A DNA stretch of 64,000 nucleotides from Blattabacterium cuenoti (lineage in GTDB: Bacteria; Bacteroidota; Bacteroidia; Flavobacteriales; Blattabacteriaceae): NCBI RefSeq assembly GCF_014252035.1, contig NZ_CP059207.1, positions 124,001-188,000 on the forward strand, in the 5' to 3' direction. Made by a program: the position numbers and the translations under genes. How positions within the stretch are numbered: the stretch's first letter is position 1; every line of letters starts with the position of its first letter. The notes under the pieces are model-generated. The model did no database searches. It had not been told where the DNA came from and saw only the letters and a program-made list of their open reading frames with translations. Positions 8,061-17,689 of this stretch are shown here, piece after piece.

Positions 8061-8868
8061 CTACATAATATTTTTGTCTAATTATTTCATAAATTATAAT
8101 AGAAACTGCATTACTAACATTTAATGAATTTATATCTCCAAACATGGGTATATTTATTATATGATCAGCTTTATCTAACCAAATACTAGATACACCTTTA
8201 TCTTCAGATCCAAAAACAATAGCAATACGATCATAATACAATTTTGTTTTATATATGTTTTTAACAACATAATGACTATTATTATGAAAACCAGTTGTTA
8301 ATATTTTTATATTATTTTTTTTCAACCAATGAAAAATAGTTTCCATTTTTTTTTCTATAAAGATAGAAATTGTAAAAATACTTCCCAAACTGGATCTAAT
8401 TACGTTGGAATTAAAAATATAAGTTTTCATATTACATAATATAATCATATTTACTCCAACAGCATTTGCTGTTCTTAATATAGAACCTATATTTCCAGGT
8501 TTTTCTATTCCATCTAGAATAAGTATTATAGCATTTTTTTTACATATATTTATATTTTTTAATGTGTTCATTTTTTTTTCTTTGAACAATGCAATAATAC
8601 CACCAGAATTTTCTCTATAAGAAATTTTTTGAAAAACTTTTATACTGATATAAAAAATTATTGATTTAAATAATTTCACCAAATTATATTTTTCAAATAT
8701 TTCATCGCATATAAATATTTCTATCGGATAGAATTTTCCTTTTACCGCCATTTCAAATTCTTTTATTCCTTCTACAATAAAAAGTTTATTTTTTTTATTT
8801 ATGCTTTTATAACTTTTTATTAAATTTTTAATTTTTGTATTTTTTAAACTGTATAATATTTTTTTCAT
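8053..8868 (-). CDS. TrmH/SpoU family RNA 2'-O-ribose methyltransferase
   Basis: An S-adenosylmethionine-dependent enzyme that methylates ribose in rRNA or tRNA. The C-terminal SPOUT knot is clear: NIGSILRTANAVGVNMIIL, then AIVFGSEDKGVS, then INIPMFGDINSLNVSNAVSI. An N-terminal substrate-binding domain begins NKKNKLFIVEGIKE. I take the ATG at 8868 (MKKILYSLKNTKIK), which matches where family members begin; an ATG at 8931 would run 55 bp into the divergent deaminase gene. RlmB-like rRNA methylation is plausible but the exact target cannot be read from sequence. Only 8 bp separate this start from the divergent deaminase start. Confidence 0.85.
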   Translation of the reverse strand: MKKILYSLKNTKIKNLIKSYKSINKKNKLFIVEGIKEFEMAVKGKFYPIEIFICDEIFEKYNLVKLFKSIIFYISIKVFQKISYRENSGGIIALFKEKKMNTLKNINICKKNAIILILDGIEKPGNIGSILRTANAVGVNMIILCNMKTYIFNSNVIRSSLGSIFTISIFIEKKMETIFHWLKKNNIKILTTGFHNNSHYVVKNIYKTKLYYDRIAIVFGSEDKGVSSIWLDKADHIINIPMFGDINSLNVSNAVSIIIYEIIRQKYYVAK

Positions 8869-8876
8869 TATCCTGT

Positions 8877-9296
8877 ATGGTTCAAAAAAATGATGATATT
8901 TACTATATGAGTCAAGCAATTTGTATTTCAAAGTCTTCTTTTTGCAAAAAAAAGAAAGTAGGAGCTATTATAGTAAAAAATAATAAGATTATATCTGACG
9001 GATATAATCATACACCAATTGGTTTCGATAATATTTGTGAAGATATAGATGGAAAAACTAAATGGTATGTATTACATGCTGAAGCTAATGCTATATTAAA
9101 AACATCTTCTTCATCTTTATCTTGTGATGGAGCTTCTATATATATCACACATTTCCCATGTAAAGAATGTAGTAAATTAATTTACTTATCTAGTATAAAA
9201 AAAGTCATATATTTATATGAAAATAATAAAAAAACTAATGATATATATTTTTTCTTGAAAAGAATGCAAATAAAAGTAGAAAAATTAAATTTTTAA
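8877..9296 (+). CDS. dCMP deaminase family protein (ComEB-like)
   Basis: Zinc-dependent deaminase that most likely converts dCMP to dUMP, feeding thymidylate synthase (thyA at 16.8 kb). Zinc and catalytic motifs are HAEANAI and FPCKECSKL, with the family block SKSSFCKKKKVGAIIV and GYNHTPIGFDNICED near the N-terminus. The ATG at 8877 (MVQKNDDIYYMSQAI) gives 139 residues, a normal length; a TTG at 8835 is rejected since it lies inside the divergent gene and adds unrelated residues. tRNA-Leu follows 22 bp downstream. The substrate is assigned by similarity. Confidence 0.88.
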   Translation: MVQKNDDIYYMSQAICISKSSFCKKKKVGAIIVKNNKIISDGYNHTPIGFDNICEDIDGKTKWYVLHAEANAILKTSSSSLSCDGASIYITHFPCKECSKLIYLSSIKKVIYLYENNKKTNDIYFFLKRMQIKVEKLNF

Positions 9297-9318
9297 TATT
9301 ATATAAAAAAATATACAC

Positions 9319-9401
9319 ACCCAGGTGGCGAAATCGGTAGACGCGTTGGACTCAAAATCCAATGATTTTATATCATGCGGGTTCGAATCCCGCCCTGGGT
9401 A
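9319..9401 (+). tRNA. tRNA-Leu (anticodon CAA)
   Basis: An 83-base class II tRNA. The acceptor arms ACCCAGG (9319-9325) and CCTGGGT (9394-9400) pair perfectly and are followed by discriminator A. The anticodon stem is TTGGA / TCCAA around loop CTCAAAA, so the anticodon is CAA, reading UUG. There is a variable arm (TGATTTTATATCA) and a T arm GCGGG-TTCGAAT-CCCGC. CCA is not encoded. It sits between the deaminase gene and the 3' end of ureC, which is on the opposite strand. Confidence 0.97.
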
Positions 9402-9412
9402 TTTTTGTATTT

Positions 9413-11122
9413 TTAAAATAAAAAATATTTTTGAGATAATGGTAAAATATCAGAAGGTTTAGAAATTATTTTTTCTCCATTTATATAAACACTATAAGTT
9501 TTTGGATCTATTTCTACATTTGGAGTTTCTTCATTAAGAATCATATTTTTCTTTGAAATAGATCTGCATCCTCTTACTACTTTTATTTGTTTTTTTATTT
9601 CATTTTTTGAAAAAAATGAATTATTAATAGCATTTGTTGTAATAAAAACACTACTTATTTTTGGTTCGAAAAAACCAAACATTTTTCTATACATAAATGG
9701 TTGCGGAGTAGGAATAGTAGCATTCGGATCACCTACACTAGCATATGCTATCATTCCACCTTTGATTACTAATTCTGGTTTAGCTCCGAAAAAAGAAGGT
9801 TTCCATAATACTAAATCGGCCATTTTTCCAATATGAATTGATCCAACATATTCTGAAATACCATGTGTAATAGCAGGATTTATCGTATATTTTGATATAT
9901 ATCTCTTTACTCTAAAATTATCGTTTTTTGTATTCTGATCCTCTTTAATAGGTCCTATTTCTTTTTTCATTTTATCAGCTGTTTGCCAGGTTCTTCTAAC
10001 AATTTCTCCTATTCTTCCCATAGCTTGAGAATCAGAGCTAGTCATACTTATAGCACCTATGTCATGTAATACCCCTTCTGCACTAATAGTCTCAGATCTT
10101 ATACGAGATTTAGCAAATGCAATGTCTTCTGGAAGATTAGAATCTAAATGATGACAAATCATTAACATATCTAAATGTTCATCGATTGTATTGTATGTAT
10201 AAGGCATAGTAGGACTTGTAGATGAAGGTAATACATTAGGAAATGATATTACTTTTAATAAATCAGGTGCATGGCCACCCCCAGCTCCTTCTGTATGATA
10301 AGTGTGAATAGTTCTATCTTTAAAAGCTTTTAAAGTATCTTCTATATAACCAGATTCATTTAATGAATCTGTATGTATATTTACTTGAATGTCTAATTTT
10401 TCTGAAACGTTTAAACATTGATCTATAACATATGGAGTACTTCCCCAATCTTCATGAATTTTTAATCCACCTGCTCCAGCTTCTATTTGTTCGATTAAAG
10501 CTTTTGGATTAGAACTATTACCACTTGCAAGAAAAATAAAATTGATAGGGACATGGTCTGTACTTTTTAACATTCTTTGTATATTCCAAATACCTGAAGT
10601 ACAATTAGTAGCTATACTACCAGTAGCTGGGCCTGATCCTCCTCCTATTATAGTAGTAGTTCCATTTTCTAGAGCAACTTCAAACAACTGGGGACATATA
10701 TAATGTACATGACTATCAACACTACCAGCTGTAACTATCATATTTTCTGAAGAAATTACTTCTGTTCCTGCACCAATATGCATATTTGGATCTACACCAT
10801 CCATAAAGTATGGGTTGCCTGATTTTCCTATACCTACTATCAATCCATTTTTAATTCCAATATCTGCTTTGACAATCCCCCAATGATCAATAATAATAGC
10901 ATTAGTTAAAACTAAATCTAAAACTCCTTTTTTACTTGTTGCTAATGGATGTTGACCCATTCCATCTCTAATCACTTTTCCTCCTCCAAAAACACATTCA
11001 TCTCCATAAATAGTGTAATCTTTTTCTATTTCAACCCATAAAGATGTATCACCTAAACGAATCTTATCACCTATTGTAGGTCCATACATACTTGCATAAG
11101 ATTCTCTATCTATTTTTTTCAT
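9413..11122 (-). CDS. ureC: Urease alpha (catalytic) subunit
   Basis: Hydrolyses urea to ammonia and carbamate at a dinickel centre. The 569-residue protein keeps the active site: H138 and H140 in DSHVHYICP, the carbamylated lysine K221 in [10 protein letters not shown], nickel-binding histidines near 250 and 276 ([12 protein letters not shown]), and the catalytic histidines in MICHHLD near 324. Nothing is truncated, so it should be functional once nickel is loaded. Its start overlaps the ureAB stop by 4 bp (ATGA), so the two subunits are translated together. No ureDEFG accessory genes lie on either side in this window. Confidence 0.98.
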   Translation of the reverse strand: MKKIDRESYASMYGPTIGDKIRLGDTSLWVEIEKDYTIYGDECVFGGGKVIRDGMGQHPLATSKKGVLDLVLTNAIIIDHWGIVKADIGIKNGLIVGIGKSGNPYFMDGVDPNMHIGAGTEVISSENMIVTAGSVDSHVHYICPQLFEVALENGTTTIIGGGSGPATGSIATNCTSGIWNIQRMLKSTDHVPINFIFLASGNSSNPKALIEQIEAGAGGLKIHEDWGSTPYVIDQCLNVSEKLDIQVNIHTDSLNESGYIEDTLKAFKDRTIHTYHTEGAGGGHAPDLLKVISFPNVLPSSTSPTMPYTYNTIDEHLDMLMICHHLDSNLPEDIAFAKSRIRSETISAEGVLHDIGAISMTSSDSQAMGRIGEIVRRTWQTADKMKKEIGPIKEDQNTKNDNFRVKRYISKYTINPAITHGISEYVGSIHIGKMADLVLWKPSFFGAKPELVIKGGMIAYASVGDPNATIPTPQPFMYRKMFGFFEPKISSVFITTNAINNSFFSKNEIKKQIKVVRGCRSISKKNMILNEETPNVEIDPKTYSVYINGEKIISKPSDILPLSQKYFLF

Positions 11123-11742
11123 ACTTTTGTATTTTCTTTCCCTGAAAAACCGTAAATTTTTTTATCACCTCCTATTTCTACTAAAATTACTTCTTTTGTT
11201 TCTCCTGGTTCAAACCGAATTGATCTACCAGAAGGTAGATCAAGTTTGTAACCTTTGGTCCCTTCTCTATCAAAAATAAGAGCAGTATTAGTTTCGTAAA
11301 AATGAAAGTGAGACCCTATTTGAATAGGGCGATTTCCAGAATTATAAACTATTCTTTCTATGCGATTCCTTCCAGATAATAAAACAATTTCTTCTTTAAG
11401 AAGATCATATTGTCCTGGAATAATTTTCGAAGATCCTTTTTTTTTAATAGGATTATGTATTGTTACTAATTTTGTTCCATCAGGAAAAGTTGCTTCTACC
11501 TGAACATTATTAAGCATTTCATGAACTCCATCCATAACTTGTTCATTTTTAAGAATATTTTCAGCTTCCTTTATAATATTTTTTACTGTTTTTCCTTCAC
11601 GAGCACCTTCCATAACATAATTTGTTATCAATGCTAGAGATTCAGGATAGTTTAGTTTTAATCCTCTTTTTAAACGTTTTTTTGCTAATTCCCCAGCCAT
11701 ATGCAGAAGAATTTTTTCCTTTTCATAAAAAGTTAAATGCAT
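11119..11742 (-). CDS. ureAB: Urease gamma-beta fusion subunit
   Basis: A single 207-residue protein combining the two small urease subunits. Residues 1 to about 99 match the gamma subunit ([50 protein letters not shown]) and about 107 to 207 the beta subunit ([42 protein letters not shown]). A lysine- and serine-rich linker joins them. The fused arrangement resembles the small subunit of Helicobacter urease. It is cotranscribed with ureC through a 4 bp overlap, and the gene faces away from thrA across a 308 bp gap. Confidence 0.96.
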   Translation of the reverse strand: MHLTFYEKEKILLHMAGELAKKRLKRGLKLNYPESLALITNYVMEGAREGKTVKNIIKEAENILKNEQVMDGVHEMLNNVQVEATFPDGTKLVTIHNPIKKKGSSKIIPGQYDLLKEEIVLLSGRNRIERIVYNSGNRPIQIGSHFHFYETNTALIFDREGTKGYKLDLPSGRSIRFEPGETKEVILVEIGGDKKIYGFSGKENTKV

Positions 11743-12050
11743 ACTATCTTTTAGTTATTTCTGTTCACAAACAAAATAAAAATGTCATTATAACAAAAAT
11801 TTAAATGAATTTTTTAAAGTTATGAAATATTATTCGATATTAATATTAACTTCTTATGATATATATTAAGATATCGCGATAAAAACTTACATTATCATAG
11901 AATATTTGATTCAGAAAAATAATGAACATGAAATTTTTTATTCAATCTAATCTTTAAGTTTAAGAAGTAAATAAAAAACAACCCTCCATAAATAATGATT
12001 ATTTTTGCTATCAACAGAGGGAAAATTGTTATTAAAAAATAATTTAAAAA
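11743..12050. promoter_or_regulatory. Divergent intergenic region between ureAB and thrA, with possible thrA leader hairpin
   Basis: The longest gene-free stretch of the window (308 bp), which must hold the promoters of the urease and thrABC operons. It is almost pure A/T, apart from a 10 bp perfect palindrome TATCGCGATA at 11872-11881. A possible stem (CCCTC 11982-11986 / GAGGG 12017-12021, with a 30-base loop) lies 30 bp before the thrA start. I see no leader peptide rich in threonine or isoleucine codons, so classical attenuation is not supported. No known riboswitch or small RNA is recognised. Confidence 0.45.
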
Positions 12051-14498
12051 ATGCAAGTTTTAAAATTTGGAGGAAGTTCCGTTGCTCATTCTGATGCAAT
12101 AAAACGTATTTGTTCTTTATTAGAAAAAAAACCAAAAGGAAGATATGCAATCGTTGTTTCTGCATTAGGAAATATTACGGATCAATTGATAGAATGTGGT
12201 AAGTTAGCTTCCAAAAGAAGAAATAGTTATAAAGATATATTAGAAGAAATAGAAATACGTCATATCAATATTATAAGAAAACTATTTCCAATTACTTATC
12301 AAAGCCATTTAATTAGTTGGATAAAAAAAAATATTAATGATTTAGAAAGTTTATGTGATGGTATTTTTCAAGTAGAAGAATTATCAAAACGTTCTTTAGA
12401 TAAAATAATGAGTTTTGGAGAACTAAGTTCATCTTTTCTTATAGCAGAAAAATTAAAACAATCTGGATTAGATGCTGTTTGTAAAGATAGTAGAGATTTG
12501 ATCATTACAGATTCTCAATTTGGATGTGCTCAAGTAGATTTCATTACTAGCAATCACAATATTGTACAATTTTTTCGTGAAAAAATATCAGAATATATTG
12601 TATTACCTGGTTTTATAGGATCTACATTAGAAAATGAAACCACCACTTTGGGAAGAGGTGGATCCGATTACACTGCAGCTATTTTAGCAGCTGCTATATC
12701 TGCAAGTTTACTTGAAATATGGACAGATGTAAGTGGGATGATGACCGCTAATCCCAAAATAGTTAACCAGGCATTTCCTATTAAAGAAATTTCTTATGAA
12801 GAAGCAATGGAATTATCTCATTTTGGAGCAAAAGTTATTTATCCTCCTACAATACAACCTGCTATGAAAAAACACATTCCTATACAAATTAAAAATACTT
12901 TTTCTCCCATGGATACAGGTACTTTAATTTACATTAGTAAAAATACAAATATTAGTCAACCTGTTACCGGTATATCTGGAATTCAGAATATGGCATTACT
13001 TACTCTTGAAGGAAGTGGTATGATAGGAATTCCTGGATATTCTAAACGTTTATTTGAAGCTTTATCACGTGAAAAAATAAATGTCATTTTTATTACTCAA
13101 AGTTCTTCTGAACATTCAATTACTACTGGTATTCATGAAATGGATGTAATAAAAGCAAAAACAGGAATAGATAGTGAATTTTCTCAAGAAATTCACCAAA
13201 GGCGTATTGATCCATTGAGAATAGAAAAGGACCTTTGTATTATTGCAGTAGTAGGAGATAATATGAAAAATCTTCATGGAACTAGCGGTAAAATGTTTTC
13301 TTCTTTAGGTAGGAATAGTATTAATGTTAGAGCTATTGCGCAAGGATCTACTGAAAAAAATATATCAGCAGTCATTAGAAAAGTTGATTTTAAAAAAGCA
13401 TTAAATACTTTACATGAGGCATTTTTCGAAAGTCCTCCAAAACAGATAAATCTTTTTATTTGCGGGGTTGGAAAAGTAGGTAGTAAACTACTTGAACAAG
13501 TAGATCAACAACAAAATTATTTATTAGAAGAGTTAAAACTTCAAGTAAGGATAATAGGATTAGCCAATAGTAGAAAAATGTGTTTCCATAATAATGGAAT
13601 TAATTTAAGTAAATGGAATAAATATCTCAATGAGAATGGAGAAAAAATGAATATATATTCCTTCATGGAAAAAGTTTGGAAATTTAATTTAAGAAATAGT
13701 TTATTTGTTGATAATACAGCTAGTGAAGAAATGGCTATGACGTACGAAAAGTTTCTAAAAAATGGAATAGGAGTTATTACTTGTAATAAAATTGCTTGTT
13801 CTTCTGATTATGAACATTATAAAAGACTAAAAACTTTGTCTAGACATTTTAAAGCTCCTTTTTTATTTGAAACTAATGTAGGTGCTAGTCTACCAGTAAT
13901 TAGTACGTTAAATGATCTTATAAATAGTGGAGATAAAATAAATAAAATTGAAGCAGTATTATCAGGAAGCTTAAATTTTATATTTAATTGTTTTACAGGT
14001 CAAAAATCTTTTTTAGAAGTAGTAAAAGAAGCTCAATTAAAAGGATATACCGAACCAGATCCTCGTATTGATTTAAGTGGATTAGATGTTATGCGAAAAA
14101 TACTGATTCTAGCAAGAGAATGTGGTGCTCCATTAGAGTTAAGTGATATACAAAAAAAATATTTTCTTCCTGAAACTTGTTTGAATTCAAATTCAATCGA
14201 TCATTTTTATCAAGAATTACATAAGTATAAAGATTATTTTTTTGAGATTAGAAATAAAGCTGAAAAATGTAATCAACGTTTACGATTTATTGCACGTTAT
14301 GAAAATGGCGTAGCTTTTGTTGGATTAGAATCTGTTCAACAAAATCATCCATTTTTTCAATTAGAAGGAAAAGATAATATGGTATTATATAATACATACC
14401 GTTACGCTGAACAACCTCTTATAATAAGAGGAGCTGGAGCAGGAGCTGAAGTAACAGCATCTGGAGTGTTTTCTGATATTATTAAAGCGACTAAATAA
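12051..14498 (+). CDS. thrA: Bifunctional aspartokinase / homoserine dehydrogenase
   Basis: Catalyses the first and third steps from aspartate to homoserine. Domain order in 815 residues: aspartokinase from residue 1 (MQVLKFGGSSVAHSDAIKR, kinase motif; TLGRGGSDYTAA), regulatory ACT repeats at about 310-460 (one begins VTGISGIQNMALLTLEG), and homoserine dehydrogenase from about 465 (NLFICGVGKVGSKLLEQV; the segment NFIFNCFTGQKSF; GYTEPDPRIDLSG) to the end. It heads thrA-thrB-thrC, with only 5 bp before thrB. Threonine feedback through the ACT domains is known for the family and cannot be confirmed here. Confidence 0.97.
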   Translation: MQVLKFGGSSVAHSDAIKRICSLLEKKPKGRYAIVVSALGNITDQLIECGKLASKRRNSYKDILEEIEIRHINIIRKLFPITYQSHLISWIKKNINDLESLCDGIFQVEELSKRSLDKIMSFGELSSSFLIAEKLKQSGLDAVCKDSRDLIITDSQFGCAQVDFITSNHNIVQFFREKISEYIVLPGFIGSTLENETTTLGRGGSDYTAAILAAAISASLLEIWTDVSGMMTANPKIVNQAFPIKEISYEEAMELSHFGAKVIYPPTIQPAMKKHIPIQIKNTFSPMDTGTLIYISKNTNISQPVTGISGIQNMALLTLEGSGMIGIPGYSKRLFEALSREKINVIFITQSSSEHSITTGIHEMDVIKAKTGIDSEFSQEIHQRRIDPLRIEKDLCIIAVVGDNMKNLHGTSGKMFSSLGRNSINVRAIAQGSTEKNISAVIRKVDFKKALNTLHEAFFESPPKQINLFICGVGKVGSKLLEQVDQQQNYLLEELKLQVRIIGLANSRKMCFHNNGINLSKWNKYLNENGEKMNIYSFMEKVWKFNLRNSLFVDNTASEEMAMTYEKFLKNGIGVITCNKIACSSDYEHYKRLKTLSRHFKAPFLFETNVGASLPVISTLNDLINSGDKINKIEAVLSGSLNFIFNCFTGQKSFLEVVKEAQLKGYTEPDPRIDLSGLDVMRKILILARECGAPLELSDIQKKYFLPETCLNSNSIDHFYQELHKYKDYFFEIRNKAEKCNQRLRFIARYENGVAFVGLESVQQNHPFFQLEGKDNMVLYNTYRYAEQPLIIRGAGAGAEVTASGVFSDIIKATK

Positions 14499-14503
14499 AA
14501 ATC

Positions 14504-15457
14504 ATGAAGGGGGTTAAAATATTCGCACCAGCTACGGTTGCTAATTTAGCTTGTGGATTTGATGTCATTGGATTAGCTTTAGACTTTCCAGAAGATGAAA
14601 TTTTTTTGTATAAATCTAATACACCAGGAATACATATTCATAAAATACATGGGACTTCTTTACCTACTGATCCTAAAAAAAATGTAGCTTTTGTTGCTTT
14701 ACAATTTTTATTAAAAAAATATCAACAAATAGAAAATTTTCATAAAGAAAAAAAAATAGGATTTGAAATAGAATTAATCAAAAATATTCATCCTGGAAGT
14801 GGAATAGGTTCAAGTGCAGCTAGTGCAGCTGGAGTTGTTTTTGGAGCTAATATTCTATTGGGAAATCCTTTTAATAAAAATCAACTTATACGGTTTGCTA
14901 TGGAAGGAGAAAGAATAGCAAGTGGATCTGCTCATGCTGATAACGTTGCTCCTGCCATTATGGGAGGAGTTACTTTAGTAAGAAGTTATAATCCTTTAGA
15001 TATTACTAAAATTCATGCTCCTAGCGAATTATGGGTTAGTATCATTCATCCTCAAATTGAGATTAAAACATCAGATGCTAGGGAGATTTTGAAACAAAAG
15101 GTATTAATGACAGATGCTATTCATCAATGGGGGAATGTAGGGGCTTTAATCGCTGGATTATATCAAGAAAACTATGGTTTAATAAGTAGGTCTCTAGAAG
15201 ATAGAATTGTGGAACCTATAAGGGCTACATTAATTCCAGCATTTTATGAATTAAAAATAAAATGTAAAGAAATAGGGGCTTTAGGAGGAGGAATTTCTGG
15301 TTCTGGACCATCTGTATTTATGTTAAGTAAAGGCAATGATATCGCAAAAAAAGTGACAGAAGTCATGAATCGTGTTTATTCTACATTAAAAGTAGATTAT
15401 AAAACTTATACTTCTCCTATTAACCAAAATGGAGTAAAATGGTTTAAAATTATTTAG
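14504..15457 (+). CDS. thrB: Homoserine kinase
   Basis: Phosphorylates homoserine to O-phosphohomoserine. A GHMP-family kinase of 317 residues. The ATP-binding glycine-serine loop is HPGSGIGSSAASAAG, the N-terminus APATVANLACGFDVIGLA is characteristic, and the C-terminal GHMP motif reads GALGGGISGSGPSVF. It lies 5 bp after thrA and 18 bp before thrC on the same strand, forming a threonine operon. No truncation or unusual feature is visible. Confidence 0.97.
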   Translation: MKGVKIFAPATVANLACGFDVIGLALDFPEDEIFLYKSNTPGIHIHKIHGTSLPTDPKKNVAFVALQFLLKKYQQIENFHKEKKIGFEIELIKNIHPGSGIGSSAASAAGVVFGANILLGNPFNKNQLIRFAMEGERIASGSAHADNVAPAIMGGVTLVRSYNPLDITKIHAPSELWVSIIHPQIEIKTSDAREILKQKVLMTDAIHQWGNVGALIAGLYQENYGLISRSLEDRIVEPIRATLIPAFYELKIKCKEIGALGGGISGSGPSVFMLSKGNDIAKKVTEVMNRVYSTLKVDYKTYTSPINQNGVKWFKII

Positions 15458-15475
15458 AAAAATTATATTATTATT

Positions 15476-16807
15476 ATGTTGTATCATAGTTTAAAAAATG
15501 ATAATAATTTCATATCTTTTGAAAAAGCAGTATTAAAAGGTTTATGTCAAGACGGAAGCTTATACGTCCCAAAATATATTCCTATATTGGATAATAAGTT
15601 TATTAAAGATATTATTACAAAAGAATTAGATATTTATAAAATATGTATGACTGTCATAAAACCATATATAGGAGAGTGTATTCCAGATTCTTATATTGAT
15701 CAGATTATTCGTGATACTTTATCTTTTCCATTTCCATTAAAAAAAATACATGATAATGTTTATGTATTAGAACTATTCCATGGTCCTACTTTAGCTTTTA
15801 AGGATGTAGGAGCAAGATTTATGGCGGGTTGTTTGAGTTTTTTTTACAAAAAAATAAGAAAAAAAATAACTATTTTAGTCGCCACTTCTGGAGACACAGG
15901 TGGGGCAGTTGCTCAGGGTTTTTACAAAAAATCTGGAATAGAAGTTATTATTTTATATCCATATAATGGAATTAGTTCATTGCAAAAAAAACAAATTACT
16001 TCATTAGGTGAAAATATATTTCCTTTAGAAATTATAGGAAGCTTTGATGACTGTCAAAATATTGTAAAAAAATCTTTTACAGATAGAGAAATACAAAAAA
16101 AATATATATTAACTTCTGCGAATTCTATAAACATAGCAAGATGGCTACCTCAAATGTTTTATTATTTTTTAGCTTATAAAACAATAGGAAAACATGATGA
16201 AAAACTGATTTTTTCAGTTCCTAGTGGTAATTTTGGAAATATTTGTGCAGGAATGATGTCAAAAGAAATGGGGTTACCTATAAAATTTTTTATTGCTTCT
16301 ACGAATATCAATGATACTATTCCTAGATTTTTGAAATATGGAGAATATAAACCGTTGACTGTTAATAGAACTATATCTAATGCTATGGACATATCTAATC
16401 CAAATAATTTTCCTAGAATATGGAATTTTTTATGTAAAGAAAATTTTTATCAACTAAAGAGTAAATTATTTTCTTATCGATTTACAGATAAAGAAACGTT
16501 ATATACTATAGAAAAAGTATGGAATAAACATAAATATATATTGGATCCACATGGAGCAATAGGATATTTGGGAATAAAAAGATACTTAAAAGAAATAAAC
16601 AGTAAATTTTCATCATTGAAAACCATTTTTTTAGAAACAGCTCATCCCATTAAATTTTTGGATAATATGCCATTATCTTTACGAGATGAAATTAAAGTTC
16701 CTAGTACACTAAAAGTTTTTTTGAAAAAAGGAGAAATAGAAAAAAAAGTTTTATCTATGTCAAACGATTTTACCAGTTTCAAAAATTGGTTACTGGGAAG
16801 AGTTTAA
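15476..16807 (+). CDS. thrC: Threonine synthase
   Basis: Pyridoxal-phosphate enzyme converting O-phosphohomoserine to threonine, the last step of the operon. The lysine that binds the cofactor lies in HGPTLAFKDVGARFM, and the phosphate-binding loop is VPSGNFGNICAG; ATSGDTGGAVAQGFY is also typical. At 443 residues it is of the longer (E. coli/yeast-like) type. Its 3' end faces thyA, 14 bp away. With dapD at 54.9 kb it indicates that the aspartate family of amino acids is made. Confidence 0.96.
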   Translation: MLYHSLKNDNNFISFEKAVLKGLCQDGSLYVPKYIPILDNKFIKDIITKELDIYKICMTVIKPYIGECIPDSYIDQIIRDTLSFPFPLKKIHDNVYVLELFHGPTLAFKDVGARFMAGCLSFFYKKIRKKITILVATSGDTGGAVAQGFYKKSGIEVIILYPYNGISSLQKKQITSLGENIFPLEIIGSFDDCQNIVKKSFTDREIQKKYILTSANSINIARWLPQMFYYFLAYKTIGKHDEKLIFSVPSGNFGNICAGMMSKEMGLPIKFFIASTNINDTIPRFLKYGEYKPLTVNRTISNAMDISNPNNFPRIWNFLCKENFYQLKSKLFSYRFTDKETLYTIEKVWNKHKYILDPHGAIGYLGIKRYLKEINSKFSSLKTIFLETAHPIKFLDNMPLSLRDEIKVPSTLKVFLKKGEIEKKVLSMSNDFTSFKNWLLGRV

Positions 16808-16821
16808 TGAATATTTTGTTT

Positions 16822-17622
16822 TTAAATAGCTACATCACCCTGAATATGAGGAAAAGGATAATAATTTTTTAAATTAAAATCTTTGAAAGAAAATCCATCA
16901 ATACTTTTTATTGATGGATTAATACTAATTTCTGGTAGTGTTTTCGGTTTTCTTTGTATTTGTAATTGAACTTGTTCTATATGATTTTTATATATATGTG
17001 CATCACCTATAGTATGAATTAATTCTTTTTCTTTTAAATCTAATACTCTAGATAACATTGTCAATAACAAAGCATAAGATGCTATATTAAATGGTAATCC
17101 TATAAAAATATCTGCGCTTCTTTGATATAAAAGTAATGATAGATTTCTATTATCAGCAGATACGTAAAATTGAAAAATAACATGACAAGGAGGTAATGCC
17201 ATATCTTTTAGCATTCCTACATTCCAAGAAGATACTATCAATCTTCTTGAGGTTGGATTTGATTTTATTTCTTTTATAACATTTTTTATTTGATCAATAA
17301 AATCACCATTGTAACTAGGCCATTTTCTCCATTGTAATCCATATATTGGGCCTAAATCTCCATTTTTATCAGCCCAGTTATCCCAAATGGAGACATTATT
17401 ATTTTTTAAGTATTGTATATTAGTTTCTCCTTTCAAAAACCATAGTAACTCATGAATGATAGATCGTATATTTAATTTTTTAGTAGTTAAAAGTGGAAAA
17501 CCTTTTTCTAAATCAAATCTCATTTGATATCCAAATAAACTTATAGTTCCTATTCCAGTACGATCTCTTCTTTCTATTCCATTTTTCAATATGTATTTTA
17601 ATAGATTTAAGTATTGTTTCAT
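16822..17622 (-). CDS. thyA: Thymidylate synthase
   Basis: Methylates dUMP to dTMP with methylenetetrahydrofolate. The nucleophile is C146 in [14 protein letters not shown]; the arginine block RRDRTGIGT sits at about 18-26, and [14 protein letters not shown] precedes the cysteine. At 266 residues it is close to the E. coli enzyme, and the alignment is almost ungapped. It probably receives dUMP from the dCMP deaminase at 8.9 kb. It converges on thrC and is divergent from prs. Confidence 0.97.
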   Translation of the reverse strand: MKQYLNLLKYILKNGIERRDRTGIGTISLFGYQMRFDLEKGFPLLTTKKLNIRSIIHELLWFLKGETNIQYLKNNNVSIWDNWADKNGDLGPIYGLQWRKWPSYNGDFIDQIKNVIKEIKSNPTSRRLIVSSWNVGMLKDMALPPCHVIFQFYVSADNRNLSLLLYQRSADIFIGLPFNIASYALLLTMLSRVLDLKEKELIHTIGDAHIYKNHIEQVQLQIQRKPKTLPEISINPSIKSIDGFSFKDFNLKNYYPFPHIQGDVAI

Positions 17623-17689
17623 AAATTAAATTTTATACATAGATTTATTTTTAATTTAAAAAGTATTTTTGCATAAAAAAAACATAACT

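Noticed and set aside
8869..8931. Longer start for the TrmH-family gene
   Set aside because: It would run into the divergent deaminase gene; the protein aligns from the ATG at 8868.
11743..12050. Threonine attenuator leader peptide before thrA
   Set aside because: No short ORF rich in threonine or isoleucine codons with a following terminator was found; the only stem is weak.
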